From positions 161,610 through 225,609 of the forward strand of contig CAVSCI010000020.1 in the NCBI GenBank assembly GCA_963726365.1: a stretch of 64,000 nucleotides of DNA. The letters run 5' to 3'. The position numbers were made by a program, and so were the translations under genes. Positions 25,665-33,705 of the stretch are shown one piece after another (the stretch's first letter is position 1; each line of letters starts with the position of its first letter). Under the pieces are notes generated by a model. It searched no databases. It was not told the DNA's origin and saw only the letters and a program-made list of their open reading frames with translations. Origin of the DNA: JAABQG01 sp963726365. GTDB lineage: Bacteria > Pseudomonadota > Gammaproteobacteria > Burkholderiales > Burkholderiaceae_C.

Positions 25665-26108
25665 TCAGGTGTTTGCGCGTTTCTTGAGCCAGCGCATCAA
25701 GCCACCCACGAGCGGCAGTTTTTCGTACAGTTCTTCGGCCGCATCCCAGTAGTCGCGGTGCATCCGGATGCGGCCGTCCTCGGCCATCAGCAGGTGCGAG
25801 CCTCCCCGCACGGCCTGCAGCTTGTGGGTGTCAAAGCGCTTGAAGCGAAAGCGGAATTCCCAGGTCAGGAAGCACTGTGCGCCGTCGACCACACGCCCCG
25901 TCACGACGAAGTGAGGCTGGGCGAGGGCCGCGTACATGTGGCGGAAGATGTGCTGAATGGCGTCAACACCCCTGACTTCGTTGAACGGGTCCTTGAACGT
26001 GGCGTCAGCGGTGTAATGGTCGTCGAGCTGCTCGACGCCCTGCGGCGTGAGCGTTTCGAAGAACTGCACAATCCGCTCCACAGCGGCTTGCGGGTCTGCA
26101 GGGGTCAT
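25665..26108 (-). CDS. SnoaL-like/NTF2-fold protein of the lipid operon
   Basis: A 147-residue cone-shaped NTF2-like protein: VERIVQFFETLTPQGVEQLDD, YTADATFKDPFNEVRGVDAI, then WEFRFRFKRF and a C-terminal RDYWDAAEELYEKLPLVGGLMRW. This last stretch is characteristic of the SnoaL-like partner that accompanies SDR, FAD oxidase and CFA synthase genes in many Proteobacteria. It is the last gene of the eight-gene operon, eight bases after the SDR stop. Its substrate is not known. Confidence 0.88.
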   Translation of the reverse strand: MTPADPQAAVERIVQFFETLTPQGVEQLDDHYTADATFKDPFNEVRGVDAIQHIFRHMYAALAQPHFVVTGRVVDGAQCFLTWEFRFRFKRFDTHKLQAVRGGSHLLMAEDGRIRMHRDYWDAAEELYEKLPLVGGLMRWLKKRANT

Positions 26109-26115
26109 GGCGTTG

Positions 26116-26976
26116 CTACAGTCCGGTGAAGCGGCTCACCGCCGCGAAATACAGCCTGTAGGGTAGCAGGCGCAGCAACTTGAGCCAGCGCGTGAAACGT
26201 TTGGGGAAATGAATGTCGAATCGGCCGCGCGCCCAGCCCCGCAAGATTTCGGCGGCAGCCTGCGCCGGCGTGATCAGGGCCGGCATGGTGAACGGATTCT
26301 GCTCGGTCAGCGGCGTTTCGACAAAACCCGGATTGATGACGCTCACGCCGATCCCTGCGGGCCGAAGGTCGAGGTAGAGTGTTTCCGCCAGATTGATCAG
26401 CGCCGCCTTGGTGGGCCCGTAGGCCAGACCCTGGGGCAGACCGCGAAAGCCTGCCACGCTGCTGACCAGGCTGATGTGGCCGGCACCGCGCTGAAGCATG
26501 TGCGGCAGCACGGCATCCAGCACGCGCAGGGCGCCGGTGTAGTTGACCTGTTCATGTCGCAGCATGTCAGGCAGATCGAAAGCCGTCGCCCGCTGCGCAC
26601 GGTAGTGTCCGGCGCAATAGATCATCAGGTCGAGCGGACCTTTCGACAGCGCAGCCCGCGCGGCTGCCGCGACACTGGCGGCGTCCGTCACGTCCAAGGG
26701 TACCGGCTGGACCCTGGAGGTTCCGGATGCGTCATGGCTTTGCTGTGAAGCGGCGAAATCGTTCAGCGCTTTTTCGTTGCGCGCTGAGACCACCACGGTC
26801 GCGCCCTGGCGCAGCAGCGCTTCGGCCGTCGCCAGTCCGATGCCGCTCGAAGCGCCCACCACCCAGACACGCCGGCCCTTCCACGTTTTCATCGGTGGAT
26901 TCAGGGGCGAAAACCAACCGCGAGCAGGGGTGGCGGGGGTGAGCACCGGCGCGCCGGGGCTGAAGGCGGCCTTCAT
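26116..26976 (-). CDS. Short-chain dehydrogenase/reductase of the lipid operon
   Basis: A 286-residue SDR. The cofactor motif is GASSGIGLATAEALLRQGA, an acidic-strand equivalent follows at SARNEKA (pointing to NADPH), the NAG-like element is in IYCAGHYR, the catalytic serine is in LVSSVAGFRG, and Tyr/Lys is YGPTK. The start at 26976 overlaps the DUF3833 stop by four bases; an internal start at MKTWKGRRVW would remove a 28-residue proline-rich leader. It probably reduces or oxidises a lipid intermediate with the rest of the operon (inference). Confidence 0.9.
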   Translation of the reverse strand: MKAAFSPGAPVLTPATPARGWFSPLNPPMKTWKGRRVWVVGASSGIGLATAEALLRQGATVVVSARNEKALNDFAASQQSHDASGTSRVQPVPLDVTDAASVAAAARAALSKGPLDLMIYCAGHYRAQRATAFDLPDMLRHEQVNYTGALRVLDAVLPHMLQRGAGHISLVSSVAGFRGLPQGLAYGPTKAALINLAETLYLDLRPAGIGVSVINPGFVETPLTEQNPFTMPALITPAQAAAEILRGWARGRFDIHFPKRFTRWLKLLRLLPYRLYFAAVSRFTGL

Positions 26977-27512
26977 GGGCGCTTCACGAACGACAGCGTG
27001 ACCTCCCCAAGGCGAAAACCCCACTTGCTCATCACCGCCGTGTTGAGCATGACACGGCCGTCCATGAGGTACATCCAGTCGTCAAACTCGACGTTCCACA
27101 CCTTGCCGTCGACGGGCAGCGCCAGGGTGTACTTCCAGTTGAAGGCATTGCCACGGGCCTGTCCGAGTGCCTCGCCGATGACATCGTCAGCGGTGCCGGT
27201 GTAACGCCCGTCGGCGAAGCGTTTCAGGCGCCAGATGCGCTTTTGCTTCGTGCCGTCGGAATAGACAAAGTCCTCGTCGAGAACGCCGTCATCCCCGTTC
27301 CAGGTGCCCTGCATGACCACGGTGAAGCGCTTGACGACCTTGCCTGATCGATCGGTGAACAGGCCATAGGCGTCCAGCGTGCCGTTGAAGTAGTCGCGCA
27401 GGTCCAGCACCGGCTTTTCGGCTGCGTAGTCGCTGATCTGCGGCCCGGCGCAACCCGCAAGCGCCAGGGCGGCGGTGCCGGCCGCACCGGTGAGAAGAAG
27501 TCGTCGATTCAT
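26973..27512 (-). CDS. DUF3833 lipoprotein
   Basis: A 179-residue lipoprotein. The signal peptide carries the lipobox ALAGC with cysteine at about residue 22 (MNRRLLLTGAAGTAALALAGC, 21 residues). Then DYFNGTLDAYGLFTDRSGKV and WNGDDGVLDEDFVYSDGTKQ are the DUF3833 signature. It should be anchored in a membrane facing the periplasm. It overlaps the MFS stop and the SDR start by four bases on each side. Function is unknown; it always travels with this operon type as far as I recall. Confidence 0.9.
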   Translation of the reverse strand: MNRRLLLTGAAGTAALALAGCAGPQISDYAAEKPVLDLRDYFNGTLDAYGLFTDRSGKVVKRFTVVMQGTWNGDDGVLDEDFVYSDGTKQKRIWRLKRFADGRYTGTADDVIGEALGQARGNAFNWKYTLALPVDGKVWNVEFDDWMYLMDGRVMLNTAVMSKWGFRLGEVTLSFVKRP

Positions 27513-28813
27513 GAGAGGCTCCGCAAAAGGGGGGGGACGGGCTGGACAGGGGCGGGCCGGATCACCAGCGCGTAAAGCGCGCCGCCGGCCAGCAGTTTGA
27601 GCGCGCAAGGCAGCGCGCAGTACGCCAGGGTGAGGGCCAGCAGGGCCTGGGGGTCGCTCGTGCCCGGCGTGTAGCCGGCCAGGGAAAGCAGCGGCAGGGC
27701 CAGGCCCGCCGAGAGCGCCAGGTTGAGCTTGACGGCGAAGTTCCACCAGCCGAAATAGGCGCCCTCGGCGTGGCCGCGATCGCCGTTTTCGGCGATCACA
27801 CCGGCCAGCAGGGCGCCGGGCAGTGCCAGGTCGGTCCCCAGCGCCACGCCCGACAGGGCGCAGACGATCAGGAACAAGCTTGCATCACCCGCGCCCAGCG
27901 TGGCGGCCCAGGCGAACACCGCCACGGCCAGCATCATCCCGGCCAGCCAGGTGCGGGCCAGTCCGAAACGCCGCACTCCGCGCATCCACAGTGGCAGCGA
28001 CAGGGCGGCACTGACGAAGTACGTGCCCAGGAAGGCCGGCTCCAGCGCGGGCGGCGCCTGCAGCCGGTCCTGCACGAAGAACAGCACCAGCGTGGCTGGA
28101 ATGGCGCTGGCGATGCCATTGAGAACGAACACGATGAGGAGGCGGCGAAAGGCGGGGCGTGTGAAGGGATGCCACAGGCTGGTGGCATGGGCGGCGCCAG
28201 CGGGCGGCATGCTCTGGCCCGGCCTGGGGCGCGGCGCGCGTGTCCAGGCCAGCCAGCCCAACGCCAGACAGGCAGTGAACAGCGCCGCAGTCACCGGCAG
28301 GCCCCAGATGGACGGCGCGAGCGCGGCCAGCACCACCCCGACCAGGCCCAGTCCTTCGCGCCACGCCACCACTCGCCCCCGTTGCGCCTCATCGCCGCCC
28401 AGCATGGCGCCCCAGGCCTGGTGTGTGATGGAAAGCAGGCTGTAGGCCGTGTAGGTCAGAACCAGCGCCACGGCGGCCCAGGCCATCAGCCCGCTGAGTT
28501 CGCGCACCGGGGGAAAAAACAGGCTCGCGAACCCGGTGGCCAGTGCCAGGGAAGCAGCAAGGCCTGCGACCAGAACGCTGCGTAGCGAGCGTGAAAACAG
28601 CCGGTCACTCAAACGTCCCAGCAGCGGATCGATGAACGCATCCAGCAGGCGGGCTGCCAGGAGCAGCGCACCCAGCAGGGCCAGAGGAACGCCGAACTCG
28701 CGCGCGTAGTGGTTGGGCAGGATCACGTAGAGCGGCAGGGCGACAAAGGCCAGCGGCAGGCCCAGGCTGCCGTAAAGCAGGCCGTCCCGTCTTGAAAACT
28801 CGTGCTCGCTCAT
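27509..28813 (-). CDS. MFS/GPH-type transporter of the lipid operon
   Basis: A 434-residue protein with about twelve membrane helices. The N-terminal LLYGSLGLPLAFVALPLYVIL (cut) and DAFIDPLLGRLSDR are like the melibiose/GPH group of MFS carriers. It likely moves a lipid precursor or flips a product, but this is inference. The start MSEHEFSRR at 28813 is chosen; a GTG 12 bases upstream would add four residues. It is followed by the DUF3833 gene with a four-base overlap. Confidence 0.88.
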   Translation of the reverse strand: MSEHEFSRRDGLLYGSLGLPLAFVALPLYVILPNHYAREFGVPLALLGALLLAARLLDAFIDPLLGRLSDRLFSRSLRSVLVAGLAASLALATGFASLFFPPVRELSGLMAWAAVALVLTYTAYSLLSITHQAWGAMLGGDEAQRGRVVAWREGLGLVGVVLAALAPSIWGLPVTAALFTACLALGWLAWTRAPRPRPGQSMPPAGAAHATSLWHPFTRPAFRRLLIVFVLNGIASAIPATLVLFFVQDRLQAPPALEPAFLGTYFVSAALSLPLWMRGVRRFGLARTWLAGMMLAVAVFAWAATLGAGDASLFLIVCALSGVALGTDLALPGALLAGVIAENGDRGHAEGAYFGWWNFAVKLNLALSAGLALPLLSLAGYTPGTSDPQALLALTLAYCALPCALKLLAGGALYALVIRPAPVQPVPPLLRSLS

Positions 28814-28834
28814 GACTGGGTTCACGGGCGCAGG

Positions 28835-29422
28835 TCAGGGCTGAACCTGGGCAAGAAGAGACTGGCGCATCGCAGGCTCGGAGGTGCCCGGGGAAAGCCA
28901 GATGCCGAAGAACAGGCTGGCGAACTCGGCGTCGCGCACCTCGCCGAAAGGCTTGCCGTTGAGCAGGAAACGCACGCCGACGCCAGGGACATGCAAGCCG
29001 GCAATGCGGTCGCCCTTCTTGACATCAGGCAGGGCGTTGCGCAGCGCCACCTGCCATGCTTCGGCCTTGGCGTCGCTGAAGCGGCCGATGCGCCGCATCT
29101 CCTCGATGGAGCGCCCGGCAATGGCGGCGCTCGTGAAATCGCGCAGGTAGTCGAGTTCCAGCGCGAAGGCATGGCGCGTGAAGTCTGGCGCCTGAAACCC
29201 CGGACGCACCCACAGCGTGGCCTGGTACACGTCAAACCCCCAGAAGCGCAGTTTGGCCGAGCCGGCCAGCCGGGCGCCACTCAGCAGTGGCTGGGGAGTC
29301 GCCGCGATGGGCGATGAAGGCACTGGCGCAGCGCTGCCCTCGGTGCTGGCCGAAGCCATGGCAGGAAAAACGACACAGCCCATCGTCAAATGGACCAGGA
29401 TCGCTATTGTTTTTGAAGTCAT
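28835..29422 (-). CDS. Chalcone isomerase-like exported protein
   Basis: A 195-residue protein with a signal peptide (MTSKTIAILVHLTMGCVVFP, cleavage near AMASA). The mature part, AGSAKLRFWGFDVYQATLWV followed by ALELDYLRDFTSAAIAGRSI and FGIWLSPGTSEPAMRQ, matches bacterial chalcone-isomerase-like (DUF2878-type neighbour) proteins, whose ligand is probably a fatty acid. The start overlaps the CFA stop by four bases. The bases that encode the signal peptide (29371-29421) are a copy of the interspersed repeat. Confidence 0.85.
   Translation of the reverse strand: MTSKTIAILVHLTMGCVVFPAMASASTEGSAAPVPSSPIAATPQPLLSGARLAGSAKLRFWGFDVYQATLWVRPGFQAPDFTRHAFALELDYLRDFTSAAIAGRSIEEMRRIGRFSDAKAEAWQVALRNALPDVKKGDRIAGLHVPGVGVRFLLNGKPFGEVRDAEFASLFFGIWLSPGTSEPAMRQSLLAQVQP
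29371..29421 (-). repeat. Interspersed repeat encoding a signal peptide
   Basis: On the coding strand: CAATAGCG, ATCCTGGTCC, ATTTGACGATGGGC, then a CGTTTTTCC tail. It translates as T-I-A-I-L-V-H-L-T-M-G-C. The spacing is identical to the intergenic copies at 58085 and 60529. Confidence 0.85.
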
Positions 29423-30636
29423 GGCCGGACCAGCGTGTATTGCACCACGTCGATGTTGGCTTCCGCAAAGGCCGCTTCGCAATACGCCAGGTAGAACTCC
29501 CAGGTGTGCATGAACTTCTCGTCGAAGCCCTGCTGCATGACCTGCTGGCGGCGCGCCAGGAACTGCTCGCGCCAGCGGCGGAGCGTCTCGGCATAGTCGG
29601 CCCCAAAAGCGAATTCGTCGACCACCTGCAGTCCCGCGGCGGCGGCTTCCCGACGGAATTCGCGCGGGCAAGGCAGGCAGCCACCCGGAAAGATGTACTG
29701 CTGGATGAAGTCGGTGGACTGGATGTAGCGGTCCCACAGGGCATCATCGATCACGATGCTCTGGATGCAGGCCTTGCCGCCCGGCTTCAGCAGCCGGTGA
29801 ACCGTCTGGAAGTAGGTGGGCCAGTATTCGCGGCCGACCGCCTCGACCATTTCGATGGAACAGATGGCATCGAAAGGCGCATCCTTGATCTCACGGTAGT
29901 CCTGCAGGCGCAGCTCGGCGTGCTTCTGCGTTCCCAGTGTGCCCATTCGGGCCTGCGCGAACGCCAGTTGTTCGGTGGACAGCGTCACGCCGGTGATCGA
30001 GGCCTGGAACTCGGTGGTGGTCATTTCGGCCAGCGCGCCCCAGCCGCAGCCGATCTCGAGAACACGGTCACCGGGGGCGACCTCGGCCATGCGCAAGGCG
30101 CGGCGCACCTTGGCATGCTGCGCGGCCTGCATCGGCTGGGTCAGGTCGCCGTCAAACCAGGCCGACGAATAGTTCATCGTGTCGTCAAGCCACAGCTCGT
30201 AGAACGCATTGCCGAGGTCGTAGTGGGCATGGATGTTCTTGCGGCTGTTGACCTTGCTGTTGCGATGCAGCAGATGGCGCAACCGGTACAGCAGTCGCCC
30301 GGCCCAGCTACCGTGGATCACGTCCTCGACTTCGCGGCGATTGCGCACCAGCACCTGGATCAGGGTGGTCAGGTTCGGCGTGGTCCAGTCGCCGGCGATG
30401 TAGCTTTCTGCAAAGCCGATGTCGCCCGACTTGAGCGCGGCACCACAGACGTTCCAGTTCTTCAGCGTCATCGCCGCATGGGGCAGCGCGCCATTGCCGA
30501 AGCAATGGGTGTCGCCATTGGGCAACTGCATGGTCAGCGTGCCATGGCGAAGTTTCTCCAGCAGTTGCAGGACGCTTCGCGCGGCAGCGGGCGCACCGTG
30601 TGGCAGCGATGGGGTGGGGGCGGTGGTGGTGTTCAT
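29419..30636 (-). CDS. cfa: Cyclopropane-fatty-acyl-phospholipid synthase family methyltransferase
   Basis: Transfers a methyl(ene) group from S-adenosylmethionine to unsaturated phospholipid acyl chains. It has 405 residues. The SAM loop is VLEIGCGWGALAEMTTTEF and the bicarbonate/active-site region includes CSIEMVEAVGREYWP and YIFPGGCLPCPREF, with the catalytic-site cysteine conserved. The N-terminal lipid-binding part contains GDIGFAESYIAGDW. In other bacteria this operon form makes furan or branched fatty acids under oxidative stress; that is known for relatives, not shown here. Confidence 0.93.
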   Translation of the reverse strand: MNTTTAPTPSLPHGAPAAARSVLQLLEKLRHGTLTMQLPNGDTHCFGNGALPHAAMTLKNWNVCGAALKSGDIGFAESYIAGDWTTPNLTTLIQVLVRNRREVEDVIHGSWAGRLLYRLRHLLHRNSKVNSRKNIHAHYDLGNAFYELWLDDTMNYSSAWFDGDLTQPMQAAQHAKVRRALRMAEVAPGDRVLEIGCGWGALAEMTTTEFQASITGVTLSTEQLAFAQARMGTLGTQKHAELRLQDYREIKDAPFDAICSIEMVEAVGREYWPTYFQTVHRLLKPGGKACIQSIVIDDALWDRYIQSTDFIQQYIFPGGCLPCPREFRREAAAAGLQVVDEFAFGADYAETLRRWREQFLARRQQVMQQGFDEKFMHTWEFYLAYCEAAFAEANIDVVQYTLVRP

Positions 30637-30689
30637 GGCCGGGTCGGTTTCAGGTCGTCGAACGGGGGGCTTTGAAAATGAGTCAGGCT

Positions 30690-31475
30690 TCAGTGGCTCT
30701 GGCGGGTTACCAGATCGGTCGGTGGAACAGGCTTGCGCCAGAACGGCACCTGTTTGAGCCACAGCCTGAGCGCCTGCCAGTGGATGCGCGCCACCACGCC
30801 CAGCGTCAGCGCCGGGTAGCGCAGCAGTGCGCGACGCAGGCTGGCCGGGGTCACGGGTTCCAGCGCGCCGCTGAGGCTGGTTTCGATCAATGGGCGGCCG
30901 TCAGCGTCGTCATGGTCGACACGGGCGACGATGCGCTCGATGCCGTCATGCGTGGTGCGCATGAAGCGGAAGCGGTAGCTGCCCTGCACGCTGCAGAACG
31001 GCGACACATGAAAGACCTTGTCGGCGCGCAGCGTGGCCCCATGGCGTGGCGCATCCAGCAGATAGCAGTGACGCTCGCCGAAGGTGTTGTTGACCTCCAC
31101 CACGATCGCGCGCAGGGCGTCCCCGGCCGTGTGGCAGTACCAGAAGCTCACCGGCTTGAAGGTGTGCCCCAGCACGCGGGGGTAGGTCTGCAGCCAGATT
31201 TCACCGGTGGCGTCGGCAATGCCTTCGCGCTGAAGCAGTTCATCCAGCCAGGCCAGCGCTCCGCCCTGCTGTGGCCCGCGCCCGTCGCCGTGGTCGCGGT
31301 CCTGAAAACTGAGCAGTGCGGGGCGGTTGACCGCCAGCGCCTGGCTGCCGTGGGCGCGCAGTTGCCGCATGGGCAGCATCAGGAAATAGGTGCCATAGGC
31401 AAAGGCGTGGTGCGCGGGGTGTAGCCGCACGTGGCGGACCTGGCCGAAACCGATGAGGGGTTTTGCCGCGATCAC
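30690..31475 (-). CDS. DUF1365 protein of the lipid operon
   Basis: A 261-residue cytosolic protein. Signature pieces are GQVRHVRLHPAHHAFAYGTY, LQTYPRVLGHTFKPVSFWYC, and NNTFGERHCYLL, followed by KVFHVSPFCSVQGSYRFRF. DUF1365 proteins almost always lie between an FAD amine oxidase and a CFA synthase, as here. The start is GTG, overlapping the upstream stop by four bases (GTGA). Its activity has not been established. Confidence 0.92.
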   Translation of the reverse strand: MIAAKPLIGFGQVRHVRLHPAHHAFAYGTYFLMLPMRQLRAHGSQALAVNRPALLSFQDRDHGDGRGPQQGGALAWLDELLQREGIADATGEIWLQTYPRVLGHTFKPVSFWYCHTAGDALRAIVVEVNNTFGERHCYLLDAPRHGATLRADKVFHVSPFCSVQGSYRFRFMRTTHDGIERIVARVDHDDADGRPLIETSLSGALEPVTPASLRRALLRYPALTLGVVARIHWQALRLWLKQVPFWRKPVPPTDLVTRQSH

Positions 31476-32827
31476 GCCGCCTCCAGTTCCGGCTCTGGCG
31501 CCCTGGCGCGCGCAACACGGAGCGGCGCCGGTTTCTCCGCATCCTGCAGGAGCTGCCGCGCAGCACCCAGTCCGGCCTTGAGGCCGTCTTCGTGGAAACC
31601 ATAGCCCATCCACGCACCCGCGAAATAGGTGTGGTGCTGGCCCTGCAGCGCGGGGACGTGTTTCTGGGCGTGAATGGCGTCGAGGTCGAAAACCGGGTGG
31701 TCGTACTCGAATTCTCCGAGGATCTGCGCCTGGGAAATTTCTCGAACCGGGTTCAACGACACCACCACCGGTTGCTCGAAAGGCAGCGGCTGCAGCCGGT
31801 TGATCAGGTAGTGGAGGCAAACGCGCGATGATTCCGTGGCGTCGCTGGCGGCGCGCTCGTAGTTCCACGCGGCCCAGGCCTTGCGGCGCGTGGGAAGCAC
31901 CGATGTATCGGTATGCAGCACAGCGCGGTTCGGCTGGTAGCGGATGGCGCCCAGTGCCCTGCGCTCGTCGCGCGAAGGGGCCTGCAGCAAGGCGAGCGAC
32001 TGGTCGGAGTGGGTGGCCAGGATCACCTTGTCGAAAGTTTCGGTGCGGGCGTCGGTGACGACCCGCACGCCGTTCTCGGCAATGCCAGGGTCGCGCTCGA
32101 TGCGCCGCACCGGCGTGTTCAGGCGCTTGTCCGCGATGGTGGCGGTGATCTTCTCGACATAGTTGCGGGCGCCGCCCTGGACAGTCCACCATTGCGGGCG
32201 GTTGCTGACTTGCATCAGCCCATGGTTGTGGCAGAAGCGAATCATCGTGGCCACGGGGAACTGCAGCATCTGGTCGGTCGGGCAGCTCCAGATACAGCCG
32301 AGCATGGGCAGGAAATACCAGTCGCGGAACTCGCTGCTGAAGCGGTGCAGGGCCAGGAAATCGGCAAGGGGCTGCATCAGCGCGGCTTCCTGGTTGGCGC
32401 CAGCAATGCGGGTGCAAAGCGCATTGAAGCGCAGCAGGTCACGCAGCATCCGGATGAAGCGAGGGTTCAGGAGGTTGCCGCGCTGCGCAAACACTGTGTC
32501 GAGGCTGGAACCGCTCCATTCCAGCTTGCGACCGTTCAGCGCACCGGGCGCCTGGACCGAAAACGACATGTCGGACTTGACCGTTGCAACCCCGAGTTCT
32601 TCAAAGAGCTGGATCAGGTGCGGGTAGGTACGCTCATTGAAAACCAGGAAGCCGGTGTCCACGCCATGCGTGACCGGACCGGTCGGTGTTGAAAGCGTGA
32701 TGTCCACGGTATGGGTGTGTCCGCCAAAATAGCGGCCGGCTTCAAACAGGGTGACGTCGGCGTGGCCGCGCAATGCGTGCGCCGCGGAAAGGCCCGAGAT
32801 GCCCGACCCGATGATCGCGACTTTCAT
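31472..32827 (-). CDS. FAD/NAD(P)-binding amine oxidase-type oxidoreductase
   Basis: First gene of the eight-gene operon, 451 residues. The FAD-binding motif is at the very N-terminus: MKVAIIGSGISGLSAAHALR followed by LFEAGRYFGGHTHTV, and a second FAD contact is in the C-terminal FAGAWMGYGFHEDGLKAGL. The family resembles desaturase-like flavoproteins (compare squalene/carotenoid and UfaD-type). With DUF1365, CFA synthase and SDR it probably modifies an unsaturated fatty acid. The 467-base upstream region holds two operator-like palindromes. Confidence 0.9.
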   Translation of the reverse strand: MKVAIIGSGISGLSAAHALRGHADVTLFEAGRYFGGHTHTVDITLSTPTGPVTHGVDTGFLVFNERTYPHLIQLFEELGVATVKSDMSFSVQAPGALNGRKLEWSGSSLDTVFAQRGNLLNPRFIRMLRDLLRFNALCTRIAGANQEAALMQPLADFLALHRFSSEFRDWYFLPMLGCIWSCPTDQMLQFPVATMIRFCHNHGLMQVSNRPQWWTVQGGARNYVEKITATIADKRLNTPVRRIERDPGIAENGVRVVTDARTETFDKVILATHSDQSLALLQAPSRDERRALGAIRYQPNRAVLHTDTSVLPTRRKAWAAWNYERAASDATESSRVCLHYLINRLQPLPFEQPVVVSLNPVREISQAQILGEFEYDHPVFDLDAIHAQKHVPALQGQHHTYFAGAWMGYGFHEDGLKAGLGAARQLLQDAEKPAPLRVARARAPEPELEAA

Positions 32828-33294
32828 GGTGCGCTCCGGTCCGGCGACGGGTTGGACAAGATTGCCGCGAAGCGCCCCCGGGCGAAGTGAGGAGGGAGGG
32901 AAAAAAAGCACCCGGGGATTTCAGCCAGGCATTGAACGCCCGGCTGGCTTCGCAGCATGAAACTGTTGGGATCAAGCGTGTTGCCTGCCTTGGCTTTGAG
33001 GGAAGACCGGCGCCATGAGTTCCCGCACCAGGCGGAAAATAGGCGGGTGGTCGCTTGAATTGAACGCTTTGTGAAAAATAAAACCATTTGGTATTATTGT
33101 GACCGCTCGGTATATATTTTTGCGAAGCGCCGTGCGATATCCCTCATTCTTCTAGGGTTTTCAGGCGGTGGCTGGCTGCGCGGGCTGTCCGTCACACGAC
33201 GCCCCTGCCGATGCAACGCCATTCGGCGATTCCGTCAGTCGTGCGGCCTGGCCGTCGCGGGACGGCCGAGCTCAGCGTGCCCGAGGCGGCCGGT
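32828..33294. other. 467-base gap: leader of the lipid operon
   Basis: No credible gene. The stretch 33060-33120 is strikingly AT-rich for this genome and holds two ten-base palindromes 19 bases apart, likely the promoter/operator of the operon starting at 32827. The remaining part is GC-rich leader sequence with no aptamer I recognise. Confidence 0.6.
33083..33111 (-). promoter_or_regulatory. Two TetR-like operator palindromes upstream of the lipid operon
   Basis: ACCATTTGGT at 33083-33092 and ACCGCTCGGT at 33102-33111 share the form ACC-N4-GGT with centres 19 bases apart, within the only AT-rich segment. This resembles operators of TetR-type lipid regulators. No regulator gene is adjacent. 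Confidence 0.5.
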
Positions 33295-33705
33295 TCAGGC
33301 AGGGCTTGCAGCGGCGTCGGGCGCCACAGCCGTGACCTCGATTTCGACCTGGGCCCGCGCTTCCATCAAGGCGGACACCTCCACGCAGGTCATGGCCGGA
33401 AAGTTGCGCCCCATCACTGCACGGTAGGCCGCGCCCAGTTCGGGCAGCCGGCGCAGATACTCTTCACGGCTCGTCACGTACCAGGTCATGCGCACCATGT
33501 GCTCCGGGCCCGCGCCGGCTTCCTTCAAGACGGCCGCCACATTGCGCAGGGTCTGTTCGACCTGGGCAATGAAGTCGTCGGTCTCGAACTGCTGCTGCGC
33601 GTTCCATCCGATCTGGCCGCCAACAAAAATGAGCGTGCCGCGCGCGGCCACGCCATTGGCGTAACCCTTGGGGGTGGCCCATCCGGGCGGTTGCAGGATC
33701 TTCAT
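33295..33705 (-). CDS. RidA/YjgF-family enamine/imine deaminase in aromatic operon
   Basis: A 136-residue protein of the RidA fold. Seen are TPKGYANGVAARGTLIFVGG (about residues 11-30), GQIGWNAQQQ, the VEQTLRNVAAVLKEAGAGPEHM helix (cut) and the C-terminal MTCVEVSALMEARAQVEIEV. The arginine that binds the carboxylate in true RidA (R105 region, NFPAMTCVEV) should be checked. It is the last gene of the 2-aminobenzoyl-CoA operon, its start overlapping the ligase stop. In this setting it may hydrolyse the enamine product of the ring-reducing monooxygenase and release ammonium (inference). Confidence 0.85.
   Translation of the reverse strand: MKILQPPGWATPKGYANGVAARGTLIFVGGQIGWNAQQQFETDDFIAQVEQTLRNVAAVLKEAGAGPEHMVRMTWYVTSREEYLRRLPELGAAYRAVMGRNFPAMTCVEVSALMEARAQVEIEVTAVAPDAAASPA

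Noticed and set aside
29287..30675. Plus-strand open frame of about 462 codons opposite cfa
   Set aside because: Antisense shadow; no domain recognisable.
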